Source of the DNA: Hemicordylus capensis
Taxonomy: Eukaryota > Chordata > Lepidosauria > Squamata > Cordylidae
Direction of reading: 5' to 3'
DNA length: 64,000 bases
NCBI RefSeq assembly: GCF_027244095.1
Contig: NC_069661.1
Span: 192,791,501 to 192,855,500 of the forward strand
Shown: positions 32,213 through 44,703 of the stretch, piece after piece
How positions within the stretch are numbered: the stretch's first letter is position 1
Layout of the letters: each line of letters opens with the position of its first letter
Program-made: the position numbers and the translations under genes
Notes under the pieces: model-generated
Database searches by the model: none
Seen by the model: the letters and a program-made list of their open reading frames with translations, nothing else
What the model was told of the DNA's origin: nothing

Positions 32213-33119
32213 ACTCCACCAAAGCAACAACTTTCAAAATACAGCGTATAGACCGCAATAAGACGAGCTAATGGAGCAAGATAGGTAAGTGCAAACAGCA
32301 CTGCAAAGCATGCATGCAAATTAGAACATTTTCCCTGCTCCCTGTAGGACTGGGAGTGAAAGTCAATTTCCTTTAATCAGCTTCAGCAATGCAGACAGAC
32401 TCTGAGGGAATGTATCAATTAATAAAATATTGGAATTGTTAATACAGTATTTTACGTATCTCAGGTGCAAAAGGAGGATGTAGTTAGAACATAAATGAAC
32501 CATTATGTTCGCTATATAACGATTCACTGAAGGCTTCTGCAGAGGAGGGGCTGAGGGTGAAGTTTCCCACTTAATAAAACCTACCATGATTTGCTCATTA
32601 CTCTGTTAAGCTGTTGTTAGCCATCTTGAATGTACAGATGCAGGTTGTAAATCTTTTGCTAGTTAAAAAACAGTGACCAGTATCATCATGTTGTTTTTCT
32701 TGAGGAGGTTATTGGTGTCTATGCCTATCTTTGCTACAGAATAAGAATAAAACTTGCACCTTCCCCTGCCTTAACTTGCCACACTCCAGTGCTTTAAAAC
32801 AGTTTTTCATCTGTCCAGTTTGATACCATAAGCAGAGGAAAATTTGCTTTAAACCAGCCACGAAAAGTCAGGGTGTGTGGCGGGGGGAGGAGGGGGTGAG
32901 TTTTGCTGCCCTTTCTAGCATACACCTTTTTGTATAAGATGTACAGCTCCCCACTCCACTTTATAGGCAAATAAGACAAGCATATATTTAACAAATATCA
33001 ATCAGTCAATGCTCTTTTTTGTTCCCTTTTGTCAACTGACCCAGGCAACTCACCCTGGCAAATATTAAAATACATTGGCCCGCATTGATGTGAATGGGGT
33101 GATGTGCACCATGATATCT
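32213..33119. other. Non-coding stretch
   Basis: No gene or repeat is recognised. Confidence 0.45.
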
Positions 33120-33740
33120 CTGTAATGCTCCACTCCAGGGCTGCTGTGGACTCCTAAGGAGACCCAACACTGCTCTGAACATGCCGGTGGTACAAGCAGC
33201 ACTACCACAATTATCCCTATTCTTTGCAATGGAGAAAACTGTGGTCGGTCGTGTTGGTGTAGGCCTGAACCAGACCAAAGCCATGTTACCTTTGATATAT
33301 TCTGTCTGTGTAAGGGGGGCCTGGGGGATTCCTTATAAGGAGTTGCTTTTCTGTGCCAAGGAGGGCCAGGAGATACTAGATATGAAGGTGATGAGGTATT
33401 CACCTAAAAGAATACATGCGCAGAAGTTAGCTGGAAAATTACTGAGAGTCCAGACAAAGGAAAGGGGCAGTACCTATGTATCATCTTCTAGGCTATAAAT
33501 ATGTCATGCTTGTAAATGAACGGGGTCTTGGACTTGAGCGTGAGCTATCCAAGACCTTTGCTACTATAGAGCAAAATAAAGCCTTTTATAATCCTTCTCG
33601 GCTGGTGAAGTGTTTTGGCTACTGACCCAGAAAAGAACCTCTCTTTGTTGGGGTACAACAGTGTTACTTGTACAACTGCATGTTCAGAGCAGTGTCAGGA
33701 CTTCTTAGGAGTCTACAGCACTCCACTCCCCAGCAGCTGC
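33120..33740. mobile_element. Inverted-repeat element with an LTR-like insertion
   Basis: Left arm 33130-33205 (ggactcctaaggagac, cactgctctgaacatgc, ggtacaagcagcac) is inverted in the right arm 33660-33725 (gtgttacttgtac, gcatgttcagagcagtg, ttcttaggagtc). The roughly 450 bp between them include an LTR-like segment (33284-33660). This looks like a palindromic DNA element opened by a later insertion. Confidence 0.6.
33284..33660 (+). mobile_element. Possible solo LTR (fossil)
   Basis: The segment starts TGTTACC and ends GGTACAACA. It contains ctataaatatg followed about 60-90 bp later by aaaataaagcc, spaced like the TATA box and polyadenylation signal of a retroviral-type LTR. No target duplication was found, so the call is tentative. 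It is short, about 377 bp. Confidence 0.42.
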
Positions 33741-35279
33741 AGAGCCAGACGATTGGCGGCCTGGGTCCAGGCCCACTCGACGGCCCCCTCCCCATACGCC
33801 TGTGCGTGTGATGTCACGCGCATGGGGGTGTGGCTCAGGCTCCAGAGGAGCCCAGGGAAAACTCCCCCCTCCCGTTTGGGTTACCAAGAGTCCGAGCAAA
33901 CTCTCCATCTGTTATTTCAGGCAACGCCAGCTGCCTGATAGGACATTCTTCCCTTTCTCTCCTTGAGGGAGAGAATAACTTCAGCAGCCTGATCAGATTT
34001 GTAGCTACCCATGGACAAAGAGTATTGTCCAAAGAATATTGTCCAGTCCACTCTTGCAAAAATCTCCTGTGTCTCATCTAACCTGCCCCTGGTTTGCATG
34101 ACCCTCTTTGATTCATGGCTCGCTGCTTGCTTTTGATTCAGAATGATGGTGTTTTATGTTCTCTGAAATTCCTGTTGTACAGTGGTGGCCCTGTCTGCCT
34201 GTCTGTACTCACCCATTGTCCAATTGTAAACACTCAGGGTGGGGATGTGCCTCTTTGTGGCATGTTTGCGTAGTACCTATTGTCATATAGCCCTGATCCA
34301 TGACTAAAATAGCATAATAATGATAATCATCAAAGCTCAAGGCAATTTAGTGTACAGATGTGTGGCCGTCATCAGAATGGCTACCTGCCTGCCTAGTTTG
34401 GGCTTTGTGAAGAAAGGACAATTTGTACATAAAACTGTAGCTATTGAGAGAAGTTTGTCAAAGGAATGGCCAAGTGACGCAACAGGAATCTCAGGCATAG
34501 ATTAAATATAATGCAACAATAAAATGAGAGAAAGTGTTTCTTCTGTGCCGTATGCTTCCTAGACCCAGTGATGCTCTTACCCCTGGACTTGGGGCTGAAG
34601 TCCAGGGCCTCCACACACCCTGCCCCACCCCAAATCCTCTTTAGTCTATCCTGGGTGCAGTGGTCGCTGCTGGCCTGCACTGCGCTGGGTGGCCAAGTGT
34701 GATTATGACCCATGCTGGGTGCTTTAGAGACAGAAGTGGGGAGCAGGGAACTAGATATTTGGGATGGGAATATGTTAGGTTGTGTGTTGAGATGTTTCTG
34801 CTAATGCATATTTGCATAAATATACCTGTTTTATATTCTTACATTCTTGTGAGTTTGGTTGCTGTTTGTACCCTCAAGAACCCACATTTTAAAAATACTG
34901 TGTTTGTCATGGGGTGTGTGTGTGTGTGTAGAAATGATGATTAACTTGCATTGGGTGGGTGGGGTCTCCAAAGACCTTTAGGTCCAGGCTTCAAAATTAC
35001 CAAGGTGCACCTCTGCTTGGACCTGAAGGGTTTTTCCTCTATCGGGGTAGTTATTAAGAGTATAGCCATCTGGGACTAGCATAGCAGTTTTTAAAAATAA
35101 ATTAAGCCTCTATACAAGTGAGTATCACTTAGCAACTTTAAGCCTGCTTCCAGGACTTTCACAACTTACTGCATTTAAAAAGTCTACTTCTCTCACCAGA
35201 ATATGTGCTTTTCTTGGAAAGTTCTTCCGTTTCATTCAAAAGTGTACATTATCAGAACACAGTGTAGAATCCAAGGGAA
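33741..35279. other. Non-coding stretch
   Basis: It contains a GC-rich patch with a short palindrome near 33790-33830 (cgcctgtgcgtg / cacgcgcatggggg) and a (GT)n run at about 34911-34929. No gene is recognised. Confidence 0.45.
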
Positions 35280-35450
35280 AGAGTTGTGGTTTGCAAGACA
35301 AGGCAGTGGAGGAGGGGTTTAGATTTGTTAGGCACTGGGATACATTTTGGGACAAGCAAAGCCTGTACAAAAGGGACAGGCTGCACTTGAAACCAAGATG
35401 GAACCAGATTGCTGGTGCTTACAATCAAAAATTTGTGGTGGGGGTGGAGT
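35280..35450 (+). mobile_element. CR1 fragment, end of ORF1
   Basis: The segment ggtttagatttgttaggcactgggatacattttggg...caaaagggacaggctgcacttgaa is the inverse of 15685-15800 in the large CR1. It reads RFVRHWDTFWDKQSLYKRDR, the last part of CR1 ORF1. This short copy lacks both CR1 ends. Confidence 0.85.
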
Positions 35451-35739
35451 TTACATCCCAATGTGGGTGTCACTGATCATTGAATGACATTAGCCTGGTC
35501 ATTTCAAACTGGTCAAACCAGTTATCACTTGCTTTTCTCCTTGTTATACTACTACTGATCCGAGAATCCTAGAGTGAAAGAGCATGCCTCCCAAGAACTT
35601 GCTTGCTGAGACAACACAGGACTGACTGGGTTGTTCAACTGACTGATGAACTCGAGCATACGAGCTTGCTGATGCTAATGGGCTGGTTGTTTGCAAGAAA
35701 AAGGCAGCTCTTGAAGCAAAAAAAAACCCCAAAGCAATT

Positions 35740-35876
35740 ATTGGCTAATGTATTGGTTTCAGCAATGTATTTTAAAAATACAAAATACCTGAACAAATGT
35801 ATGATAGATACAAAATACAAACGTATTGAAAATACATATTTTAAAATACATGTATTTTAGATACTGCCCATCTCTG
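35740..35876. mobile_element. Possible hAT-like MITE with 'gcccatctctg' end
   Basis: The sequence ends in acatgtattttagatactgcccatctctg, a terminus typical of reptile MITEs (CAGAGATGGGCAGTATC on the other strand). The interior is made of repeated ATTTT/AAAATAC palindromes. The left end was not found. Confidence 0.45.
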
Positions 35877-35877
35877 C

Positions 35878-36125
35878 ATCATGGGAGTTGTAGTACCAGA
35901 GTGCAATCTGCTATCCAGCCTGCAGGGCTGAAGAAGACAGCTGTCTAGAGGCCTGCAACATGAAACCAGCCTCTTCATTGTGTGTTCACGGCAGTCAGTG
36001 ACTGGCCTACCTCAGAGTGCTGAAAATATAGAACAAACTGTGTACTTTATTAAGCTGATAAAGAACAGGTACATGTTAATGCTAAATAATGAATTGATCT
36101 TTGAAATAAAGAACGGGTGCAAGCC
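35878..36125 (+). repeat. Dispersed ~250-bp direct repeat, copy 2
   Basis: It is the direct repeat of 31959-32212, with small differences. It abuts the possible MITE on its left and a MITE fragment on its right. Confidence 0.85.
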
Positions 36126-36373
36126 TACACTGGAGTCTGGCTGTTCTGCAACCAGGGTTGAGGGAGAAAGCTCCATGCTTACTTCGGATGCTATTGGATG
36201 CCGGGGCTGTCCTTCAGTCAAGAAGGAAGCCCAGGAAGCCAGTTCCCCCTCCTTTCTGCAGTCTCCCTGACAGAAAAGAGGGAGCTCTCTGTTATATCCA
36301 AACTCAGATGGGAGAGCGGTGGGGGGGGACCTGCCAATCCATTGGACCTGTGGTTCCATGTTACGTGCAAATG
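36125..36373. mobile_element. MITE fragment, 'gcatgtaacatggaacc' family
   Basis: Shared with 22360-22560: ggttgagggagaaagctcc, ggctgtccttcagtcaagaagg, tatccaaactcagatgggagag. The right end ctgtggttccatgttacgtgcaaatgaggcc is the inverse of the left end at 22150. The left half is missing. Confidence 0.7.
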
Positions 36374-36391
36374 AGGCCCTTGTTTAAAGCA

Positions 36392-36530
36392 ATGGCAGCA
36401 GTTCTCCAGGATCTCAGACAGGGGTTTCCCCAGCTGTACCTGGAGATGCCAGCGATTGATCCTGGAACCTTCTGCATGCAAAGTATGTGCTCTAGTACTG
36501 AGCAGCAGCTCCATCCTCCAGCGCAGGCTG
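36392..36530 (-). mobile_element. tRNA-Ala-like SINE
   Basis: Minus strand: CTGCTCAGTACTAGAGCAC (A box), CTTTGCATGCAGAAGGTTCC (anticodon-arm-like), GGATCAATCGCTGGCATCTCCA (B box and acceptor-like end). The body with CCTGGAGAACTGC follows. The cloverleaf is decayed. Confidence 0.75.
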
Positions 36531-37167
36531 CCAGGAGTTGCATATGAACCCATACTTCAGAAAATGTGGTCTGAAAAGAGCTCCTATTGCAATGAGTGCT
36601 GGATAAACATGTAAACAAAATGAAATTTTTGAAAACAGCTGATTATAAGAATATAGTGAGTCATGCAATTGTCTCCATTTTGATAGCAAATTATCAGCTC
36701 GGTTTTCTGCCTTAGACCATTCAGATTACTGGAAGAGGCATATTTTTCAAGATGCAAGTACAGCTGTATCCCTGATTTAGCTGCCAGGGTGTGTAAGTCG
36801 TTAACATCAGGGATTGATATCCTGAGCAAATTTATTTGAGAAATGTATTAGTATAATATACTAATATAACACAGGCTCCTACAACTATACAGGCTCCTAC
36901 AATACAGGCCTGTATAATACAGGCTCCTACCTGTCTCCCCACACGTGAACAGAGCATGCAGAGTGGCTCTGTTGCTCACGCAGCACATGAGCCACAGCAC
37001 AGCGAGCGACAGAGCAGGAAACTGGAGGAGGAAGTCCTCCAGCATCCCTCAATGCACCATGCCAAGAGCGCAGTGCCAAGAGGGATTTCCCCAGAGCTGG
37101 GCACTCTTGCCAACCAGCTCTATGTGCGCTCAGACTGCGTGTAGCCCGAGTACACACACAACTCTGG
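36531..37167. other. Non-coding stretch with short tandem repeats
   Basis: The unit acaggctcctac appears three times between about 36870 and 36931. The part from 36945 to 37150 may belong to the palindromic element to its right. No gene is recognised. Confidence 0.4.
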
Positions 37168-37322
37168 TGCCAGGGTTAAGGGCATGTTTGCACCCTTAGT
37201 CCTGGCTAAAGGCCGGGGTTAAAAGTTGGGTTAGAGATCTCAAGAGAAATCCTGGTGCTCCACACAAGCAGCCTAACCCAGGCCGGGCTGCCCTAGCCTG
37301 GGTTAGGCTGCTCATGAGAAAA
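37168..37322. mobile_element. Hairpin-rich MITE, 'gcctgggttaggc' family
   Basis: It shares gccagggttaaggg, cctggctaaaggccggggttaaaag-type sequence and the palindrome gcagcctaacccaggc / gcctgggttaggctgc (37266-37311) with 30399-30575. Confidence 0.7.
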
Positions 37323-37974
37323 GCCTTTTAGTATGCTGCCTCAACAACACCATGGGTTTAGTACGCATGCAAAGTTGCAAGCCAGGTAAATATTGTTAGT
37401 CTTCCTGTTGGTTTAAGTAACTCTAGAATTACTTAGTCTGTCATTGAATTAACTAGAAGCCATGCTGATCATGTAAGCAGAAAATAGCTAGTACAGTGCA
37501 GCCTATTTCGAATCAATGCATAGAGAATAGTTTAGCCAGATCTGTCTCAGTCTTAGAACCAATGAAAACATTGGTGCCTCCTTTGCCTTTGTATTCACCT
37601 TAGCAGGAAAAATGCTCTCTCTTAAGAAAGAGACCTTTAATCCCCAGATGAATGATGATCCTTCAAGCTCCCGTGCTAACGAGTACAAGTTTCAGTCTGT
37701 CCGTCTGAAAGAATTCATCTCCAATCTCCAAGTTTTACTACCAACTCCAATTCCCACATCCATGAAATAGCATCTCTGATGTGTCAGTTATTTTGCGTAT
37801 CAGAAGTTTAATAAAATCAATTTCACTTGGTTGGTTGGTTTATTCGAGATGAAATTGGATGATGTTGAGCACAGTTAGCTATGTTATATATGTATTTATT
37901 TATGTATCAGCCATCAAACAATATCTAAAGCAGATTACATGAAAACAAATTAAAGCAAATACAAAGAAAATCTA
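37323..37974. other. Non-coding stretch
   Basis: A tatttatttatgtatc patch at 37890-37905 may be a degraded LINE tail. No gene is recognised. Confidence 0.4.
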
Positions 37975-38352
37975 TCTATATATTTTTCTTAGGTGTAACC
38001 ATTGCTAATTCCATGTGTGGCAGCTCTCGCGAGAGTTCATGAGCGAGCTGCCGGCAGGGGAAGAGAAAAGTGGCGGTGCTGGGCAGGCGGGTGGGTGCAG
38101 AAAATGGCAGTGGCAGCCAGCTTGGGGGGGGCGGAGAAAATGGCAGTGGCGGGCAGAAGGGAGAAAATGATGGCAGTGGGTGGGCGGGGGAAGGGAAGTA
38201 GAAAACGACAGCGGGCGGGCAAAGAAAATGGCAGTGACCAGCCAGCGGGGGGTGGGGGAGAAAACGATAGTGGGCAGATGGGGGAAAAATGGCGGCGGGG
38301 GCAGGGGAGGGAGAACTAGAGGTGTATATGCTCTGTGCCCAGCCCAGCTAGT
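37975..38352 (+). repeat. G-rich minisatellite, possibly inside a Helitron-like element
   Basis: About six to seven imperfect units of roughly 30-40 bp (gaaaatggcagtggc plus G-run spacers) span 38095-38305. The surrounding sequence starts A/TCTATCTATATATTT and ends cagcccagCTAG/T, compatible with Helitron ends, but no clear 3' hairpin is seen. A ctctcgcgagag palindrome lies at 38025-38036. The G-runs could form quadruplexes. The open frames across it are low-complexity artefacts. Confidence 0.6.
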
Positions 38353-38510
38353 ATAAAATAATTGCCTTGCTGAAACACCAACTAAAAATATAGAACACTT
38401 CAGTATTAAAAGTGTGTCATGTACATTATCTCAGCAATTCTTGCAACAGCGCTGTAAGTAATACAGGACTGTTGCACAGCATCCTGTTGATAGAAAAGTG
38501 CAGCATGCTT

Positions 38511-38708
38511 GCTGGCTTTGTGAGATTCCAAACTGCGTCCTCGCTGCTACTGAGCTTGTAGAAGATTTGCATCACTGCTGCTCAATGTTGCTCCAATTAT
38601 TCCCAGTGGGAGAAACACTGTTACAGTGGTGAAACAATTCTTAGGAGTCATGGAGGCTCTGTGAGCTTGGTAGCAGTGAGGATGCAGTTTGGAATCACAC
38701 AGAGCCAG
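38511..38708. mobile_element. Palindromic MITE
   Basis: Arms 38511-38557 and 38661-38708 are inverted: ctttgtgagattccaaactgcgtcctcgctgctac against gtagcagtgaggatgcagtttggaatcacacagag (each quoted in part here). About 100 bp separate them. No TSD was found. Confidence 0.7.
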
Positions 38709-40734
38709 TGTGCACTCCCTGCTATTGCATCGGCGGGACACTGCATCGTACACATAAGCAGCTATTATTATTCTCATATTACAGATTGGAAGTTGATGGT
38801 GAAAGAATAATGGTTTGCCAGAGGTCACCAAAGGAATTCATGACTATGGGGAGACTTGAGCCAGGAATTTCCAGGCTCAAACGCCCAGCCACTGTATTAC
38901 ACAGCACAGCCTCATTCTAAAGGTACCTTATCGCTAGAATTAAGTGAACACTGAGGACAAATCACTCTAAGATCACTGCTTTGACTGGTATGTTTCTGTT
39001 CAACATGTCTGTCCAATAAGGATGGCCTGTAACATCAATGCAATGCTGGTGTAAGGTCGTGTTTTGTTACATTACAGGAATGGCTGGAAAGAAGCACTTA
39101 GGCCAACAATTGAGATAGAATGCCTGTCTTCCTATTGGATGGTTCAATATGACATCTTTAATCTTTGCCACTACAGGTAGCCAAGAATGTAGAACACCCT
39201 TAATGGTTTCAGTGGCATGAGATGTACTAATTGGGAACACCATTCTTTATCTTCATTGCCTAAATGTTTACTTCTGTGTAATGATTACACAGGAAAAATA
39301 TATTTTATTTGCAGTAACTAGTTGATAAAATGCAAGGCAAAATAAGCCAGACAGTTTGGAAACCTAGTCAAAGTCACTAATGTCCTGGGTGAATAAGCTC
39401 TTGCCCTTAGTTCCAATTAAGAGCAAATCCTAGCCACACTTTTAATGAACATTTAATTAACTCCCATCCTGCCATTTGGCTTTCACACTGAAATGCCCGA
39501 ACAGTAGCTGGCAAGACACAAAGACTGGCCATATTGCTGCCAACTAGTCTTGGCACGAAATGGATCAATTCATCTTCATTGCAGGCCTATGTTATTTAAT
39601 GCCCTGAAGAAGAATGCAAATTCTCGGCTTACTAAACACAACAGACATTCTTGTCCTCAAGTTCTTCATTTAGCATGGAAAATAAAGATTCTAATTTTTG
39701 TTTGTGCACACCAAACATTCAGGATGAATATATGAACAGGCTGATTTAGGGGAACTCAGAGGAAAGCAGTAATTCCTAGAATAGAGCAGTTCTATATGCA
39801 AAAAGGAAAGGCCAGGAATGAGATGTCAGACTGATAGACCTCCATGGCCAGGATCAAAGTGAGAGGCTTACAAGTGCCATATAGTCAAAGAGACTTGGGG
39901 CTTGTGCTTTCCAAACTGCAACTGCCATCCTAATGCCGCATGGCATGGCAAACTACTTTTGAAACTGAGTGGAGTTCCAAAAGTAAGATGATTGCATGGG
40001 AATCTGCAATTAAGATAAAGCAAAACAAAAGTCTCACAGAGCACATGCAAACAGCTGGGATCACATAGATCTTTGGATCCTGGCTTGTATGTTTAGCCTA
40101 TAGGAAAGAAGATGGGGTGGGGGCTGGGTCAATAGATTTTGAATACTGACAATTTATTGACTGATTTAAAATATTTATATTCCAGCTTTTCTCTGTATAG
40201 TCTACAAGGTGGATAACATAATGGATAAAATGCATTTGAGATTTTAAAAATTGCACCAACATAACTACATCCAAATATTCTTTCTTATGTGACATTTAGA
40301 TCTTGCTCTTCTTCCAAGAAGTTGGGCAACACACATGGTTCTTCCCCATCTCATTTTATTCTTGAATGTGCTTCTCAAACAGTTTGCAGTTTTACCTGCA
40401 AACTCACAAAATGTGTTACCGAATTTGATCCAGGTTGTATAGTAGTTTGAGACTGTTGCGTGATACTTGTTTCTTTGGTTTAAAAATGGTGGTTTTTAAA
40501 ATGTACTCCTTCACAGATAACTATTTCCATTGCAATATCCACTGAAAAATTAAAGCAGGGGGATAACTGTTTACTGCTTGCTGTAAATATGGAAAGTCTG
40601 AGCCATGCACATTACAAAGAGAAAATATCCAAATATTTGAAAATTGAACTACAATTCTTCCTGCAATTGTACTCATGTATGCTGCCTCATTGTGGCCAAT
40701 GTGTATGTGTGTGTTCCTGGAAGGGATGAGCAAA
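38709..40734. other. Non-coding stretch, repeat-poor
   Basis: No gene or classifiable repeat was seen. The part from 39270 to 39500 is AT-rich, low in simple repeats, and could be tested as conserved non-coding DNA. Confidence 0.4.
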
Positions 40735-42330
40735 GTACGCCAGGAGATATACTCCCAGTAGGGTCACTCAAGGCGCGAAGGTCATCCCAATTGCCCAGCT
40801 AAAGCAAGCAGGCACCTATATTGGGTATCAGCAATACAGGAAGGACAGTCACTTTAGTGACAATGACAAAGGCATCATTTCATACTGCACGGGAGAAGGC
40901 AATGGTAAACCTCTCCTGTATTTTACCAAGGAAACCACATGGATAGACAAGATAAAATGATTGTCGATGTAGTGCTGGATGATTGGCCCCTCAGGTCGGA
41001 TGGTACTCAACATGCTACTGAGGATCTCTCAGAGTACCGATGGTGTTTATGGCGTGGTTAGACTACAGCCTTTTGGACGTCTAGCAGCTGATGTTGCCAT
41101 GCGGGAAAAGAAAATCCAAAGCTGCAAAGACAGAATTACAATGGGAATGTGGAATGTAAGAAGCATGAATATGGGAAAGCAAGATACAGTAAAAGATGGA
41201 ATGAATCAACTACAGATTGACATCTTGGGCATCCGTGAATTAAAATGGACTGGAATAGGACACTTTCAATCAGAAAATCATATCGTTTACTACTCAGGAC
41301 ATGAAAAACAAAGAAGGAATGGTGTTGCTTTCATAGTCAGGAAGGTTATAGCAATGACAGTACTTGGGTACAATGCGATCAGTGACCAGCTAATATCAAT
41401 TAGACTTCGTGGACAACTCTTAACATGACAGTTTTTCAAGTCTATGCTCCAATGACTGATGCAGAAGAAGAGGAAGTTGATGAGTTTTATGCTCAAGTTC
41501 AGTCTGAAATTGACAGAACATGCAAGCAAGATGTGATGCTGGTGGTTGGAGATTGGAATGCCAACATTGGAAATGGTAAAGAGGAAAACACAATTGGACT
41601 GTATGGCCTAGGAAACAGAAATGAAATAGAAGAACAACTTATTAGTTTCTGCCAAGCCAATGATCTCTTCATTGCTAACATATTCTTCAAACAACCAAAG
41701 CGGTGCCTATACACACGGACATCACCAGACAGAGTTTAAAGAAATCAAATTGATTACATTATTGGTGCAAGGAGGTGGAAGAGCTCAGTTATAACAGCAA
41801 AAACATGGCCAGGGGCCAATTGTGGAACAGATCGTGCACTGCTCATGTACATGTTCAAAGTCAAGCTAAAGAGGAAAAACAAAGCTATCCAGTGTCCACA
41901 ATATGATCTTGAGAATGTACCCACCATTTTCAAGGAGAATACCGGGAACTGCTTTGAAGTTCTGAACCTCATTGATAGGGAACTAAAGGAACTGTGTAAT
42001 GAAATCAAAGAAATTGTTAAGACGAATGTGAAAAGAGACTACCAAAGACCAAGAAACACAAGAAAGAAAAATGGATGCCAGAACAGATGGTGGAAATTGC
42101 CAAGAAGAGGAGAGAAGCCAAAGTCAAGAAAGATAAAGACCTCATGAAGGAACTTAATACGAATTGCTTTCTTCACATGCTAGCAAAATTAGTTACCTAC
42201 AAAGATTAGAATTGTTTTTCCTGTGACACTCTATGGATGCGAAAGCTGGACTTTGAAGAAGCAAGATAGAAAAAGTATTGATGCTTTTGAACTTTGGTGC
42301 TGGAGAAAACTATTCAATTCTATATAGGCA
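40735..42330 (+). mobile_element. RTE-BovB LINE with large internal deletion
   Basis: 5' non-coding sequence (40735-41090) leads into the endonuclease (41090-41850). After a linker to 42147 the sequence jumps to the very end of the reverse transcriptase (about 42210-42312: VTLYGCESWTLKKQDRKSIDAFELWCWRKL). Fingers and palm are therefore missing, about half of the usual protein. BovB elements are roughly 3 kb when complete and are known from squamates. No 3' tail like that of the Sauria SINE is seen at the end. Confidence 0.9.
40979..42312 (+). pseudogene. BovB endonuclease / reverse-transcriptase remnant
   Basis: APE-type endonuclease motifs are visible: MWNVRSMN, IRELKWTG, VVGDWNANIGN and IDYIIGARRW. 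At the last catalytic block GTDRALLM stands where SDH is usual, so the catalytic His is Arg. A frameshift near 41425 splits the endonuclease into two frames (40979-41428 and 41425-41739), and a TAA at 41737-41739 interrupts the second. Most of the reverse transcriptase is deleted. It cannot encode an active protein. Confidence 0.9.
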
Positions 42331-43089
42331 ATTGCTTTGCATTATTTTGTATGTAATTCTTTTCACTTTAAACATCCTAGTACATTAAAAAAACAACAAC
42401 CAGTCTTTGCATGAATATTAAATGGTGGACATTTTTTAAGGGGGGGGGAGGGTGTAACCTCTCTCTCTCTATATTGAACTATGATTGTCAGATTCCATAG
42501 CTAAATCTTGATAACAAATTCTTCTTGGAAAACAATCCTTTGTTTTGTGGCTTCTCTGCATGCACTGTGGTGGAACCAATCTGCTGGATGTCATCTTTTT
42601 AGAATTCATCAAAACATAGATCATGCCATATAGGTAGTAAAAAAATGATAGAAGGTAAAATGCTAGTTTGCACCATCCTTCCTTCCGGCAATATGCTAAA
42701 ATATCTGCATTCATGATAGTTGTAGGGTCATACAGTCCTGGTCCACTGATCACGGGCCTACTCATATACCTCCAAATGTGGTAAGCCAACAATGGCATAT
42801 TGAGACCCAGATTAAGCCATTCTGTTGCACACAGCAACACAACATAGAAAAATGCATGGATGAGATACTCTGGGAGTACAAGAGGGTTGAGCATATTACA
42901 CTGGTCTAATGGGATTCTTGTAGTCAGTCTTCAGTCATTAAAAGCTATAATATGCCAAATGGCAAAGAAGATGAGGGCAGTAGTGAGGAGCAGTGCCAGC
43001 ATGTTAACAGAAGGTGGTGAATGTGAAGGCCATGGCGGAGTGGGCCCAGAGGCAGCGGTGGCACGCAGGGGATGCCAGTGTGGGTGGTG
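42331..43089. other. Non-coding stretch
   Basis: An open frame of 141 residues (42469-42894, minus) has hydrophobic runs but no family resemblance. Without splice or homology support it is not called. Confidence 0.4.
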
Positions 43090-43322
43090 TTCTCCTTTTC
43101 CATGAAAAATTTCTCAAAGCAGCTTACATAGAAAAAGAATAAGATGGTCCCCTGTCCTCAAAGGGCTCACAATCTAAAAGAAACATAAGGTAGACTCCAG
43201 CAACAGCCACTGGAGGGAAGCTGTGCTGGGGTTGAATAGGGCCAGTTGCTCTTCTTCTGCTAAATTTAAGGGGGATCACTACTTTGAATGGTGCCACTTT
43301 GCTCAATTAGCAGTTGGTCTTA
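43090..43322 (-). mobile_element. LINE 3'UTR fragment (L2-like)
   Basis: Sequence aaagaataagatggtcccctgtcc, aaagggctcacaatctaaaag and gggttgaatagggccagttgctc is typical of the reptile LINE 3'UTR whose opposite-strand relative is at 22592-22864. It ends near ttagcagttggtcttag. Confidence 0.7.

Positions 43323-44703
<1,381 letters not shown>

Noticed and set aside
31959-36125. Direct repeats as the two LTRs of one retroelement
   Set aside because: No TG...CA ends, no target duplication, and the sequence between shows no LTR-element coding region.
36440-36520. tRNA-Ala gene
   Set aside because: Cloverleaf pairing is decayed and the sequence continues as a SINE body. The same holds for 28980-29050 and 12396-12452.
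42469-42894. 141-residue hydrophobic open frame
   Set aside because: No similarity to a known family, no splice or promoter context; a frame of this length can occur by chance in 64 kb.
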